A stretch of DNA of 64,000 bases from Alphaproteobacteria bacterium (GTDB taxonomy: Bacteria; Myxococcota_A; UBA796; CAJQPC01): the NCBI GenBank assembly GCA_020632795.1, contig JACKEV010000008.1, positions 186,001-250,000 of the forward strand. Reading direction: 5' to 3'. The notes under the pieces were generated by a model, which saw only the letters and a list, made by a program, of their open reading frames with translations, was not told the origin of the DNA and did no database searches. The position numbers and the translations under genes are program-made. Shown here piece by piece: positions 9,747-18,458 of this stretch. Each line of letters begins with the position of its first letter. Position 1 is the stretch's first letter.

Positions 9747-11201
9747 TCAGCCCCCCAGCCCCGCCAGCCAGTACAGCAGCGTGCCCACGCCCGCGCCGGT
9801 CGCGCCCTTGGTGAAGTGGCGCTCGGGCGCGGACAGGAAGGCGGGCCCGGCGATGTCCAGGTGCGCCCAGTTCACGCCGTCGACGAACTCGCTGAGGAAC
9901 AGCCCGGCGGTGATGGAGCCGGCCATGCGCCCGCCGATGTTCTTGATGTGGCTCCAGTCGCCCTTGAGCAGCTCCTTGTAGAGGGGCTCCAGGGGCATGC
10001 GCCAGAGGCCCTCGCCCGAGCTGCGGGCGGCGGCCAGCAGGGCGTCGGCGTAGGGGTCTTCGTCGGCGTAGAGGGCGGTGTAGTGCTCGCCCAGGGCCAC
10101 GACGGCCGCGCCGGTGAGGGTGGCGAGGTCGATGACGTGGGTGACCGGCAGCTTGCAGGCGTAGATGAGGCAGTCCGCCAGCACCAGCCGGCCCTCGGCG
10201 TCGGTGTTGAGGATCTCGACCGTCTTGCCGTTGTTGTAGCGCAGGATGTCGCCCAGCTTGTAGCTGCTGCCGGAGATCAGGTTCTCCACCGCGCCGAAGA
10301 TGCCGTGGACCTTGACCGGCAGGCCCAGGGCCTCCAGGGCGGACATCGCGCCGATGACCGCGCCCGCGCCGCCCATGTCGCAGCGCATGGTGGACATGCC
10401 CTCGGAGGTCTTGATGGAGAGCCCGCCCGCGTCGAAGGTCACGCCCTTGCCGACCAGGGCGACCTCGGCCACCGGCTCGACGTCGGGGGTGTAGGTCATG
10501 TGCACGAAGCGCGGCGGCCGGTCGCTGCCCTGACCCACCGCGATGACGCCGACCAGGTTCTCCTGGCGGATGCGGGCCTCGTCCCAGACCTCGACGGTGA
10601 CCCGGTCGCTGGCGAGCTTGAGGGCCGCCGCGGCGATGGACTCGGGGTAGATGTCCGCAGGGGGCGCGTTGACCAGATCCCGGGCCAGGCTGCGGGCTGC
10701 GGAGATGGCCGCCCCGCGCTGGAGCGCGGCCAGGGTGCCGGTGTCCCCGTCGAACACGTCGACCTGGGCGAGCGGGGCCTTGCGGTTGTCGTCCAGGTGG
10801 TAGCGATCCCAGCGGTAGTTGCCGTCGAGCACGCCCTCGCCGACCGCGCAGGCGGCCTCGGCGGAGAGCGCCCCGCCCGGGGCGAAGGACAGCCGGGTGA
10901 GCCCCTTCTCCCGCGCGAAGTGACCGGCCGCCCCCGCCGCCAGCCGCAGGTCGGGCGCGGAGCCGCTGCCCTTGCCCACCACCACGACCCAGGTCGCGTC
11001 GATCTGGCCCAGGGCGCGCACGGAGACCGAGGCCCCCGCCTTGCCCTTGAACTCCTCGGCGGCGAGCACGGCCTCCAGCTGGGCGCGGAACGCCGGATCC
11101 AGGGACGCTGGCAGGTCGATGGGGGCGTCCTCACCCAGGGCGATGGCCAGGGCGCCGTCCGGGCAGGTCAGGTCAGAGGCCGGGCGCAGGGCAAACTGCA
11201 T
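9747..11201 (-). CDS. pepA: Leucyl aminopeptidase (M17 family)
   Basis: 484 residues, typical of cytosolic M17 leucyl aminopeptidases, which remove N-terminal residues with two divalent metals. The catalytic half shows VGKGVTFDAGGLSIK near residue 250, MRCDMGGAGAV near residue 270 and the family signature NTDAEGRLVLAD near residue 338, which together hold the Lys, Asp and Glu metal ligands and the catalytic Arg. The N-terminal domain is Ala-rich and divergent, as usual. The start at 11201 is 3 bp from the stop of the upstream kinase-like gene, so the two form an operon. Confidence 0.95.
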   Translation of the reverse strand: MQFALRPASDLTCPDGALAIALGEDAPIDLPASLDPAFRAQLEAVLAAEEFKGKAGASVSVRALGQIDATWVVVVGKGSGSAPDLRLAAGAAGHFAREKGLTRLSFAPGGALSAEAACAVGEGVLDGNYRWDRYHLDDNRKAPLAQVDVFDGDTGTLAALQRGAAISAARSLARDLVNAPPADIYPESIAAAALKLASDRVTVEVWDEARIRQENLVGVIAVGQGSDRPPRFVHMTYTPDVEPVAEVALVGKGVTFDAGGLSIKTSEGMSTMRCDMGGAGAVIGAMSALEALGLPVKVHGIFGAVENLISGSSYKLGDILRYNNGKTVEILNTDAEGRLVLADCLIYACKLPVTHVIDLATLTGAAVVALGEHYTALYADEDPYADALLAAARSSGEGLWRMPLEPLYKELLKGDWSHIKNIGGRMAGSITAGLFLSEFVDGVNWAHLDIAGPAFLSAPERHFTKGATGAGVGTLLYWLAGLGG

Positions 11202-11204
11202 GGG

Positions 11205-13079
11205 TCAACGGTCCAGGAGGAAGAGGAGGATGGAGAGGGCGATGATGGAGACGCCCGCGATGGTCATGTAGAGCAGGTAGGTGTCCCCGCGGATGGTGTC
11301 GATGAGCCGCTGGAGCGGGTTGGGCCCGGCGGGCTCAGGGATGTCATCCAGATCGGGGGCGCTCAGCTCATCGTCCGGCGTATTCGGCAGCGGCAGGTCC
11401 GTCCACGACCCGGCCCCCACGATGTCGCTCAGGGGGTCGGCCTGGGGGACCTTCGAGGTGACCGACACCATCGGCTCGGTGCGCTCGGGGTCCTCGGAGG
11501 TGCTGGCCGCCGGCAGGCCCGGCTCGCCGATGGAGATCGACGGAGTCCCCAGGGATACGGCGGGCGGTCTCAACGGGACGCCGGCCTCCTCGGCGACCTG
11601 ATCGAGCAGGTTCGCGAGGGTCTCGCTGGGGTCGATGAGGTGGTTGAGGGTGTCCGAGTCGTCGGCCGCCGCGGGCTTGGGGGGGGCGATCGGCGTGGGC
11701 TCGAACAGGCCGTCCGCGCGGGTGACCGCGGTCTCGGCCTCGTCCCCGCCGCGGTCGAACGGCAGGGCCGCGGGGCCGTGGGGCTGGATGGGGGGCACGT
11801 AGCCCGCCGCCGCGCGCACCTCGAACTCGGCCTCGGCGGTGACCGGCTGGTGCCCCGAGTCCCGAATGAGGAAGGCGACCCGGCAGACGTAGCGGCCGGG
11901 GCCGACGCCGCCGAGCTTGAAGGCGAAGCGGAAGCGCCCGCTGGGGTGACGGTCGACGGTGTAGGCGCAGTCGACGTCGCGCAGCCGCTCGTTGGACTCG
12001 GCGTCGTAGAGCGCGATGCCGCAGGCGATCTCCTCGTGGCTCTCGACCCCGGCGGAGGCCGCCACGGTGGCCGAGAACGCGACCTCCTCGCCGGTCTCGA
12101 AGACCTGGTTGGCCGGCGGGCGGGACAGCATGACCTTGCCGACCGAGGTGACCTCGGGGCGGATGAGGGCCCGCACCTCGTCGAGGCGGGGCAGCATGTC
12201 GTCGGGGCGCAGGAAGCGGAAGGGCGGCGAGGGGCTGGTCTGCTCGGAGATGGCGCGGTTGACGACGGCGGCCAGGCGCTCGGCCAGCCGGGCGTGGAAG
12301 CGCGGGTTGGAGTCCTCCTGCTTGAGGCGCTCGACCACACGGTCCTTCAGGGCGACCAGCGCGCCCTTGTCCAGGCCCTTGCGGGGCAGCCTGAGCCCGA
12401 GGCGCCCGTCGGCGTCGCCGTCGCGGGGGGTGAGCACGGCCTGGTAGAGCATCATGCCCACCGCGTAGGTGTCGGCGGCCGGGCTGGGGGCCCCGCCCCG
12501 GGCGATCTCGGGGGCGAGGGTGGCGGGCAGGCCGGGGCCGCGCTCGGCGAGGGCGGGCAGGGCGGCGGTCAGCGCGGGGGTGGCCACGTCGCTGAGGAAC
12601 ACGTCCCCCCGGTCGTTCAGGAGGATGTTGGAGGGCCGCAGGTTGCCGTGGGAGCCGTGGCCGGCGCCCAGGGCCTTGAGGTGCTCCAGCACCTTCACCA
12701 GCACGCCCAGCGCCTCGGACAGGGTGCAGCCCTGGTTGATGCGGCGGTCGAGGGTGGTGGTGTAGCGGGGCAGGACCAGCAGGGGGGTCTCGTCCTCCAG
12801 CGGCCCGGGGGCGCCCGGCGGGGGCAGGAAGCCGTAGGTCTCGGGCTTCAGCAGCGCGGCCTGCTCGGCTCCGGCGCGGCGGAGCTGGTCGAGCAGGCGG
12901 TCAGGGACGGGGGTGTCACCCTTGAAGTCCGGGCGCCCGAGCGGCACCTTGAGCACCACCTCGGCGTCATTGTCGCCGTGGCGGCAGAGGTATGACTTGC
13001 CCCAGAGCCCGCGCCCCAGCAACGGCCCAACCTTGTAGGTGTTGCCCTGGGCATCGCGGACGACTTCTCCGGTCTTCAT
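11205..13079 (-). CDS. Tail-anchored Ser/Thr kinase-like protein, probable pseudokinase
   Basis: 624 residues. Residues 8-290 have a protein-kinase fold pattern: Gly-loop GRGLWGKSY, Lys in VVLKVP, catalytic-loop equivalent HGNLRPSN, DFG equivalent SDVAT, and APE in TLAPEIARG. The catalytic Asp of HRD is Asn and the following Lys is Arg, so phosphotransfer is doubtful. Residues 310-430 look like an Ig-type domain (EVAFSATVAASAG, GRYVCRVAFL), then an acidic, Pro-rich linker. A single membrane helix (LLYMTIAGVSIIALSILLFL) is the very C-terminus, so nearly all of the protein should face the cytoplasm. It sits 3 bp upstream of pepA and is divergent from the GH3 gene. Confidence 0.8.
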   Translation of the reverse strand: MKTGEVVRDAQGNTYKVGPLLGRGLWGKSYLCRHGDNDAEVVLKVPLGRPDFKGDTPVPDRLLDQLRRAGAEQAALLKPETYGFLPPPGAPGPLEDETPLLVLPRYTTTLDRRINQGCTLSEALGVLVKVLEHLKALGAGHGSHGNLRPSNILLNDRGDVFLSDVATPALTAALPALAERGPGLPATLAPEIARGGAPSPAADTYAVGMMLYQAVLTPRDGDADGRLGLRLPRKGLDKGALVALKDRVVERLKQEDSNPRFHARLAERLAAVVNRAISEQTSPSPPFRFLRPDDMLPRLDEVRALIRPEVTSVGKVMLSRPPANQVFETGEEVAFSATVAASAGVESHEEIACGIALYDAESNERLRDVDCAYTVDRHPSGRFRFAFKLGGVGPGRYVCRVAFLIRDSGHQPVTAEAEFEVRAAAGYVPPIQPHGPAALPFDRGGDEAETAVTRADGLFEPTPIAPPKPAAADDSDTLNHLIDPSETLANLLDQVAEEAGVPLRPPAVSLGTPSISIGEPGLPAASTSEDPERTEPMVSVTSKVPQADPLSDIVGAGSWTDLPLPNTPDDELSAPDLDDIPEPAGPNPLQRLIDTIRGDTYLLYMTIAGVSIIALSILLFLLDR

Positions 13080-13230
13080 CGGCGCGATCCTGCCCCTGCG
13101 TGGTGTCCGCGGAATAGGTCCGAGGAAGGGTATCGGTTGGGCGGATCGCTGTCAAAGGGCTCTTTGCATGTCAACGGCAAGAATCGGGCGGGGCGGGCCC
13201 TTTCGGGCGCACCGCGCTATGCGGTGAGCG

Positions 13231-14835
13231 ATGCGCCCCCCCTTTCCGGACCACGGGAACGGCCCCTACCGCGTGCTCCGAGGCTTCGCCCGGGGCGCGG
13301 TGGAGGCGCTGCACGAGGGCTGCGACGACCCCCGCATGGCCCAGCTCAAGCGCCTCCGGGCCATCCTGGACAACGCCCGGGGCAGCCGCTTCGCCCGGGA
13401 TCACGGGCTGACCGGGGACGAGGACTTCGTCGCCTTCCGCCAGCGGGTGCCGATCCGCGGCTACGACCAGCTCATGCCCTGGCTTTCCCGGGTCCACGCG
13501 GGCGAGCTGGACGCCCTGACCCGCTCCCCGGCGCAGAGCCTGCTCAAGACCTCAGGCACCACGGGGGCGTCCAAGCTGCTGCCGGTGACCGAGCCCTACG
13601 CCCGCGCGGTGGCCGACGGCCAGGCCCTCTGGCGGCTGGCCCTCATCCGCGACCACGAGGCGGTCACCCAGGGCAGCGCGCTGACCATCGTCTCCCCGGC
13701 GGTGGAGGGGCGGCTGCCCTCCGGGCTGACCTACGGCTCCAACACCGGCCGCATGCACGAGGCCCAGCCCTGGATCGTGCGCATCCGCTACCCGGTGCCC
13801 GCGCCGATCTACCGCCTGCACGACGCCGAGCAGCGGCTCTACGGCATCCTGCGCTTCGCGCTCCAGGCCCGGCTCTCCACCATCACCACCGCCAACCCCT
13901 CCACCCTGCTGCTCATCGCCCGCCGGCTGGAGCAGTGGCGCGAGGACCTCAGCGCCGACCTGGTGGACGGCACCCTGCGCCGCGGCCCGGCCGAGGCCCT
14001 CGACCCCCGGCTGCGCCGCCGGCTGCGGTGGCGGCTGCGCAAGCGGCGCCCGCCCACCGACTGGCGCCCGGCCCGCATCTGGGACCTCGCCACGGTCAAC
14101 TGCTGGAAGGGAGGCCCTGCCGCGTTCTTCCTGCGCCAGCTCCCCGAGGCGATGGGGGGCGAGGTCACCGTGCGCGAGGTCGGGGTCACCGCGTCGGAGG
14201 GCTACTTCGCCATCCCCATGTCCGACGACGACGAGGGCGGGGTCGCCTGGCTGGGCGGGCACGTCCTGGAGTTCATCGACGAGGCCGGGGCGCCGCGCTG
14301 GGCCTGGGAGCTGGAGGAGGGCGCCGCCTACCGCCTCGTGGTCACCACCAGCGCGGGGCTGTACCGCTACGACCTCAACGACATCGTCCAGGTCACCGGC
14401 TTCACCGGCCGCGCGCCCCGGCTGCGCTTCCTGCGCAAGGGCGGCAACGTGCTCAACGTGACCGGCGAGAAGGTCACCGAGGACCAGGTCGTTGCTGCAA
14501 TGCAGCATGCCCTGGAGGGCGCGCCCGTCCGGGGCTTCACCGTGGGCTACCGCCTGCGGGACGACGAGCCGGTGCCCGCCCTGACCCTCGCGGTGGAGGG
14601 CGAGGCCCCCGCGGGCCTGGCCGAGCGCTTCGACGCCGCGCTCCGGCAGGGCAACATCGAGTACGACGCCAAGCGCGACAGCGACCGCCTGGCGCCCCCG
14701 GTGCTGCTCGCGTTGCCCGACGGTGCGTATGAGCGCTTCCGGGCGCGGAGGGTCGCGGAGGGCGCGCCGGACGGGCAGGTGAAGGACCTGGTGGTGGCGC
14801 TGGGGGCGGGGCACTGGGAGAAGCTGCTGGGGTGA
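13231..14835 (+). CDS. GH3-family acyl-amido synthetase-like protein
   Basis: 534 residues. The protein belongs to the GH3 branch of the adenylating superfamily, known from plants for joining acyl acids such as jasmonate or auxin to amino acids and also present in bacteria. Visible motifs are the phosphate loop LLKTSGTTGASKLLPVT near residue 105, TASEGYFAIPM near residue 320, YRYDLNDIVQVTG near residue 382 and FLRKGGNVLNVTGEKVTE near residue 405. Length fits the bacterial members. The true substrates are unknown. The downstream neighbours are a TetR regulator and an N-acyl-amino-acid-hydrolase-like gene, which could act on its products. A hairpin follows the stop. Confidence 0.85.
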   Translation: MRPPFPDHGNGPYRVLRGFARGAVEALHEGCDDPRMAQLKRLRAILDNARGSRFARDHGLTGDEDFVAFRQRVPIRGYDQLMPWLSRVHAGELDALTRSPAQSLLKTSGTTGASKLLPVTEPYARAVADGQALWRLALIRDHEAVTQGSALTIVSPAVEGRLPSGLTYGSNTGRMHEAQPWIVRIRYPVPAPIYRLHDAEQRLYGILRFALQARLSTITTANPSTLLLIARRLEQWREDLSADLVDGTLRRGPAEALDPRLRRRLRWRLRKRRPPTDWRPARIWDLATVNCWKGGPAAFFLRQLPEAMGGEVTVREVGVTASEGYFAIPMSDDDEGGVAWLGGHVLEFIDEAGAPRWAWELEEGAAYRLVVTTSAGLYRYDLNDIVQVTGFTGRAPRLRFLRKGGNVLNVTGEKVTEDQVVAAMQHALEGAPVRGFTVGYRLRDDEPVPALTLAVEGEAPAGLAERFDAALRQGNIEYDAKRDSDRLAPPVLLALPDGAYERFRARRVAEGAPDGQVKDLVVALGAGHWEKLLG

Positions 14836-14884
14836 AGGGGGGATGGGGAGTCCAACGACAAGGGGGGGTCGTCCATCCTCCCCT
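14836..14884 (+). terminator. Possible terminator hairpin after the GH3 gene
   Basis: A G-run (AAGGGGGGATGG) directly after the stop can pair with CCATCCTCCCCTT, with an inner ACGAC/GTCGT stem. The result is a long GC-rich hairpin. The T-rich DNA starts about 10 bases later rather than immediately, so this is a plausible but not classical intrinsic terminator. Confidence 0.45.
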
Positions 14885-14896
14885 TTCCAAATCCTC

Positions 14897-14925
14897 TTGC
14901 CATTTTTGTGAAACTGTTTTACGTT
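14897..14925 (+). promoter_or_regulatory. Promoter of the tetR gene with overlapping inverted-repeat operator
   Basis: A short AT-rich island holds a -35-like TTGCCA and a -10-like TACGTT separated by 17 bp. The GTG of the regulator follows 7 bp after the -10, so the transcript would be leaderless or nearly so. An imperfect palindrome GTGAAAC-T-GTTTTAC (14908-14922, six of seven pairs) overlaps the -10, as expected for an autorepressor operator. Confidence 0.5.
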
Positions 14926-14932
14926 TTCGCCC

Positions 14933-15586
14933 GTGCACGCCTCCCCCTCCCCACACGTCCGCCGCAAGCGGCAGGCCCGCCGGCAGGAGATCCTCGCCGA
15001 GGCCCTCGCCGTGGTGGCGGAGGGCGGGGCCGCCGCGCTGACGATGCCGGCGGTCGCCGCGCGGCTGGGCTGCACGGTCGGGGCGCTGTACCGCTACTTC
15101 GACAACCGCGACGCCCTGGAGGCCGCGCTCCAACTCCGCGTCCTGGACGAGCTGCGGGCCAGCGTCACCGCCGCCTCGGGCCCCGACCCCCTGGCCACGG
15201 TCCGGGCGACCGGGCGGGCCTACGCGGCCTTCGCCGGTCGGCGACCCTCGGCCTTCGGGCTGCTGGCGACCTCGCTGGCCGACCCTCGGGTGCAGCTCCC
15301 CGAGCCCTACGCCCGGTCCGTGTTCGCCGGCATCCGGGACACCCTCGCCGTGCTCGCCGCCCGCATCGAGGCCGCGCAGCGCGCCGGCGCCCTGCGTGAC
15401 GGCGACGCCGAGGCCCGCGCCCTGGCCGCCTGGGCTGCGCTGCACGGGGCCGTGCAGGCCCGCAAGTTCGCCCGCTTCGACACCGCCCGCCCCGACACCC
15501 TGCCCGCCGCCGTCCTCGACGATCTGCTGCGGGCCTGGGGCGCGTCGGACCCCCCTCCCTCCATCCAGCAGGAGCCCCCACCGTGA
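14933..15586 (+). CDS. TetR/AcrR family transcriptional regulator
   Basis: 217 residues from a GTG. The N-terminal DNA-binding domain is typical of TetR: RRKRQARRQEILAEAL, then ALTMPAVAARLGCTVGALYRYFDNRDALEAAL, with the signature ending in LYRYF-N. The C-terminal two-thirds is the helical ligand-binding region and has no recognisable ligand. The stop overlaps the GTG of the amidohydrolase by 4 bp, so it heads an operon with the amidohydrolase and the truncated haemoglobin. An inverted repeat overlapping the -10 of its own promoter suggests autoregulation. Confidence 0.93.
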   Translation: MHASPSPHVRRKRQARRQEILAEALAVVAEGGAAALTMPAVAARLGCTVGALYRYFDNRDALEAALQLRVLDELRASVTAASGPDPLATVRATGRAYAAFAGRRPSAFGLLATSLADPRVQLPEPYARSVFAGIRDTLAVLAARIEAAQRAGALRDGDAEARALAAWAALHGAVQARKFARFDTARPDTLPAAVLDDLLRAWGASDPPPSIQQEPPP

Positions 15587-17304
15587 GCACCCACGACCTC
15601 GTCATCCGCAACGGGACCCTCTACGACGGCTCGGGCGCGCCCCCCGTCCAGGCCGACGTCGCCGTCGACGACGGGCGCATCACCGCCGTCGGCAGCGTGC
15701 CCGGCCAGGGCCGCCGCGAGATCGACGCCACCGGCTGCATCGTGACCCCCGGCTTCGTCGACATCCACACCCACTACGACGCCCAGGCCACCTGGGACCC
15801 CTACCTCTCCCCCAGCTCCTCCCACGGCGTCACCACCGTGGTCATGGGCAACTGCGGGGTCGGCTTCGCCCCGGCCCGGCCCGGGGACCGCGCCACCCTC
15901 ATCGACCTGATGGAGGGGGTCGAGGACATCCCCGGCGCGGCCATGCACGAGGGCATCCAGTGGGAGTGGGAGCAGTTCCCCGAGTTCATGGACGCCCTGG
16001 AGAAGCGGCCCCACGCCATCGACTACGGCGTGCAGGTCCCCCACTGCGCCCTGCGGGTCTACGTCATGGGCCAGCGCGGCGCGGACAACGAGGACGCCAC
16101 CCCCGACGACATCGCCCGGATGGCCGAGATCGTGCGCCAGAGCCTGCGGGCCGGGGCGCTGGGCTTCTCCACCTCCCGCACCGACCTCCACAACACCCTC
16201 CAGGGCGAGCCCGTGCCCGGGACCCACGCCGCCCTGGACGAGGTCTTCGGCATCGGCCAGGCCCTGGCGGACGAGAACGCCGGCGTCTACCAGATGGCGC
16301 TGACCCACCTGGAGATGGACGAGAATTTCAAGTGGATGCGGCGCCTGGCCGAGACCATCCGCCGGCCGGTGACCTTCAACCTCCAGCAGGTCGACCAGCG
16401 CCCCGCGCTGTACCAGGAGCTGCTGGGCATGCTGGACGACTGCCGGGAGCAGGGCCTGACCTGGCTGCGCGGCCAGTTCTCCGGGCGCCCGGTGAGCGTG
16501 CTGATGGGCTGGCGCACCTCGGCGAACCCGTTCACCGGGCGGCCGACCTGGCACAAGCTCTTCGCCAGCGCCCCCTGGGACGAGGTCTACGAGCAGCTCA
16601 AGCGCCCCGAGGTGCGGGCGGCCATCCTCAACGACACCGCGCAGGGCCTGAACCCCTTCGAGACCTTCGTGGCCAACGCCTTCCACAAGATGTTCCCCCT
16701 GGGCGACCCGCCGGACTACGAGCCGGGCCCGGAGGACTCGGTGGCGGCCATCGCCGCGCGGGAGGGCGTGGACCCCCGTGAGGTCATCTACGACACGATG
16801 ATGGCCCAGGGCGGCGAGGGCCTGCTGTACTTCCCCCTGTTCGGCTACAGCACCGGCGACCTCAGCGCCATCCGCGAGACCATGCTGCACCCGCAGACCG
16901 GCCTGAGCCTCTCCGACGGCGGGGCCCACGTCGGCGCCATCTGCGACGCCGGCACGCCCACGTTCATGCTCACCCACTGGGCCCGGGACCGGCGCCGGGG
17001 CGAGCAGGTGCCCCTGGCGTTCATCATCAAGCGGCAGACCCGCGACACCGCCGTCCAGTACGGGCTGATGGACCGGGGCCTGGTGAAGCCGGGCTACAAG
17101 GCCGACCTCAACGTCATCGACTTCGACAGGCTGCAGCTCGACCCGCCCCACATGCGCTACGACCTGCCGGCGGGCGGGCGGCGGCTCTACCAGGGCGCCC
17201 AGGGCTACGTCACCACCATCGTCTCCGGCGTGCCCATCATGGAGGACGGGGCGCCCACCGGCGCGCTGCCCGGCAAGCTCATCCGCGGTCACCAGGGCCG
17301 ATGA
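15583..17304 (+). CDS. N-acyl-D-amino-acid deacylase-like amidohydrolase
   Basis: 573 residues of the D-aminoacylase branch of the amidohydrolase superfamily, enzymes that remove the acyl group from N-acyl amino acids with zinc. Features in order are DLVIRNGTLYDGSG, the metal motif PGFVDIHTHYDAQ near residue 60, VVMGNCGVGFAP near residue 88, and SLSDGGAHVGAICDAGTPTFMLTHW (split around residue 445) with the catalytic Asp. The C-terminal KADLNVIDFDRL segment closes the composite beta sandwich. It overlaps the tetR stop (GTGA) and the haemoglobin start (ATGA). D-specificity is assumed from the family only. Confidence 0.87.
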   Translation: MSTHDLVIRNGTLYDGSGAPPVQADVAVDDGRITAVGSVPGQGRREIDATGCIVTPGFVDIHTHYDAQATWDPYLSPSSSHGVTTVVMGNCGVGFAPARPGDRATLIDLMEGVEDIPGAAMHEGIQWEWEQFPEFMDALEKRPHAIDYGVQVPHCALRVYVMGQRGADNEDATPDDIARMAEIVRQSLRAGALGFSTSRTDLHNTLQGEPVPGTHAALDEVFGIGQALADENAGVYQMALTHLEMDENFKWMRRLAETIRRPVTFNLQQVDQRPALYQELLGMLDDCREQGLTWLRGQFSGRPVSVLMGWRTSANPFTGRPTWHKLFASAPWDEVYEQLKRPEVRAAILNDTAQGLNPFETFVANAFHKMFPLGDPPDYEPGPEDSVAAIAAREGVDPREVIYDTMMAQGGEGLLYFPLFGYSTGDLSAIRETMLHPQTGLSLSDGGAHVGAICDAGTPTFMLTHWARDRRRGEQVPLAFIIKRQTRDTAVQYGLMDRGLVKPGYKADLNVIDFDRLQLDPPHMRYDLPAGGRRLYQGAQGYVTTIVSGVPIMEDGAPTGALPGKLIRGHQGR

Positions 17305-17675
17305 GCGAGCTGTTCGAGGCCCTCGGCCGGGAGGCCGGGGTGCGCGCCCTGGTCGACACCTTCTACGACCTCATGGACACTCTGCCCGAGGCGGCGGGCA
17401 TCCGGGCGCTGCACCCCGCCGACCTGTCCGGCTCCCGCGAGAAGCTCTACCTGTTCCTGGTGGGGTGGACCGGCGGCCCGATGCTCTACGTCGAGCGCTA
17501 CGGCCACCCCCGCCTGCGGGCCCGGCACCTGCCGTTCCCCATCGGCGACGCCGAGGCCGAGGCCTGGATGCTCTGCATGACCGAGGCCCTGGACGAGTGC
17601 GTGCCCGACGACCGCCTGCGGGACGAGCTGGGGCGGGCGTTCCGGCGCATCGCGGGGCACATGCGGAATCGGTAG
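17301..17675 (+). CDS. Truncated haemoglobin, group II (trHbO-like)
   Basis: 124 residues, normal for a 2-over-2 globin. The N-terminal helix B pattern FYDLMDTLPEAAGIRALHP is characteristic of group II. The proximal His sits in LRARHLPFPIG near residue 75, and the G-helix Trp in AEAWMLCMTEAL near residue 90. Such proteins bind O2 or NO. It overlaps the amidohydrolase stop by 4 bp and closes the three-gene tetR operon. Any functional link with the amidohydrolase is unknown. Confidence 0.88.
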   Translation: MSELFEALGREAGVRALVDTFYDLMDTLPEAAGIRALHPADLSGSREKLYLFLVGWTGGPMLYVERYGHPRLRARHLPFPIGDAEAEAWMLCMTEALDECVPDDRLRDELGRAFRRIAGHMRNR

Positions 17676-17693
17676 GCTCACAACCCGCTGGTT

Positions 17694-18458
17694 TCACACC
17701 ACAAAGGGCAGCAGCGCCCGGCGCTCCTTGGGGTAGTCCGGGAAGGTCTCCTGGTACCAGCGGTGGTGGGTCACCGCCCGGGGGGCCAGGTTGGCGAGGG
17801 TCCACAGGGCGAAGACCAGCCCCGCGCCGCTCCAGGTGGCCAGGGCCCAGCCGCACCACTCGACGATCTCCCCGAGGTAGTTGGGGCAGGACACCCAGTC
17901 GTACGCCCCGCCGCGCGGGATCTTGTAGCCGGACTCCCCGGGCTTGCGCAGAGAGGCCAGCGCGGCGTCCGACCAAAGGTTGAGCCCGTAGCCGAACACG
18001 AACAGGGCGGCCCCGACCAGGAAGCGCGGGTCGGTCAGCCAGGCCGCGCCGTAGGGGTCGGAGAGGTGGAACAGCCAGGCCCCGTTCAGCGCGGCGTTGA
18101 TGAGGTTGAACACCACCGCCATGCCCACCACCAGCACCGGGATGGGCTTCGCCTTGCCCCCCCGGCGCTTCCAGGCGTAGACGAAGGCCCGGTTGAGGTA
18201 GTGGGCCTCCCACAGCACGATGAAGGCCACCGCGGCGGGGTCGGTCAGCCGGTCACTGGTGAGGAACCAGGCCAGCATGCCCAGGGGCGCGGGGGCCTCC
18301 ATCACGGCCCAGCCCACCGCGAAGGGCAGCGAGGGGCCCCAGCCGCCCCGGCTGTGGCGGCCGTAGGGGGCGCTCAGGAAGCCGAGCACCACGAAGATGA
18401 CCACGCTCAGGCCCGCCATGCCCCACAGAAGGCTGTCATACAGCTCGATCCAGCTCAC
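17694..18458 (-). CDS. Membrane reductase/methyltransferase-like protein of the steroid 5-alpha-reductase family
   Basis: 254 residues with five or six hydrophobic segments. The N-terminal SAPYGRHSRGGWGPSLPF and the C-terminal PRGGAYDWVSCPNYLGEIVEWCGWALATWS, with HHRWYQETFPDYPKERRALLPF at the end, match the steroid 5-alpha-reductase C-terminal family, including the conserved Pro-Asn-Tyr and Glu that bind NADPH. The substrate could be a sterol or another polyprenoid or fatty lipid. The start overlaps by 4 bp the stop of the upstream dehydrogenase, so the two probably work on the same lipid. Confidence 0.82.
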   Translation of the reverse strand: MSWIELYDSLLWGMAGLSVVIFVVLGFLSAPYGRHSRGGWGPSLPFAVGWAVMEAPAPLGMLAWFLTSDRLTDPAAVAFIVLWEAHYLNRAFVYAWKRRGGKAKPIPVLVVGMAVVFNLINAALNGAWLFHLSDPYGAAWLTDPRFLVGAALFVFGYGLNLWSDAALASLRKPGESGYKIPRGGAYDWVSCPNYLGEIVEWCGWALATWSGAGLVFALWTLANLAPRAVTHHRWYQETFPDYPKERRALLPFVV

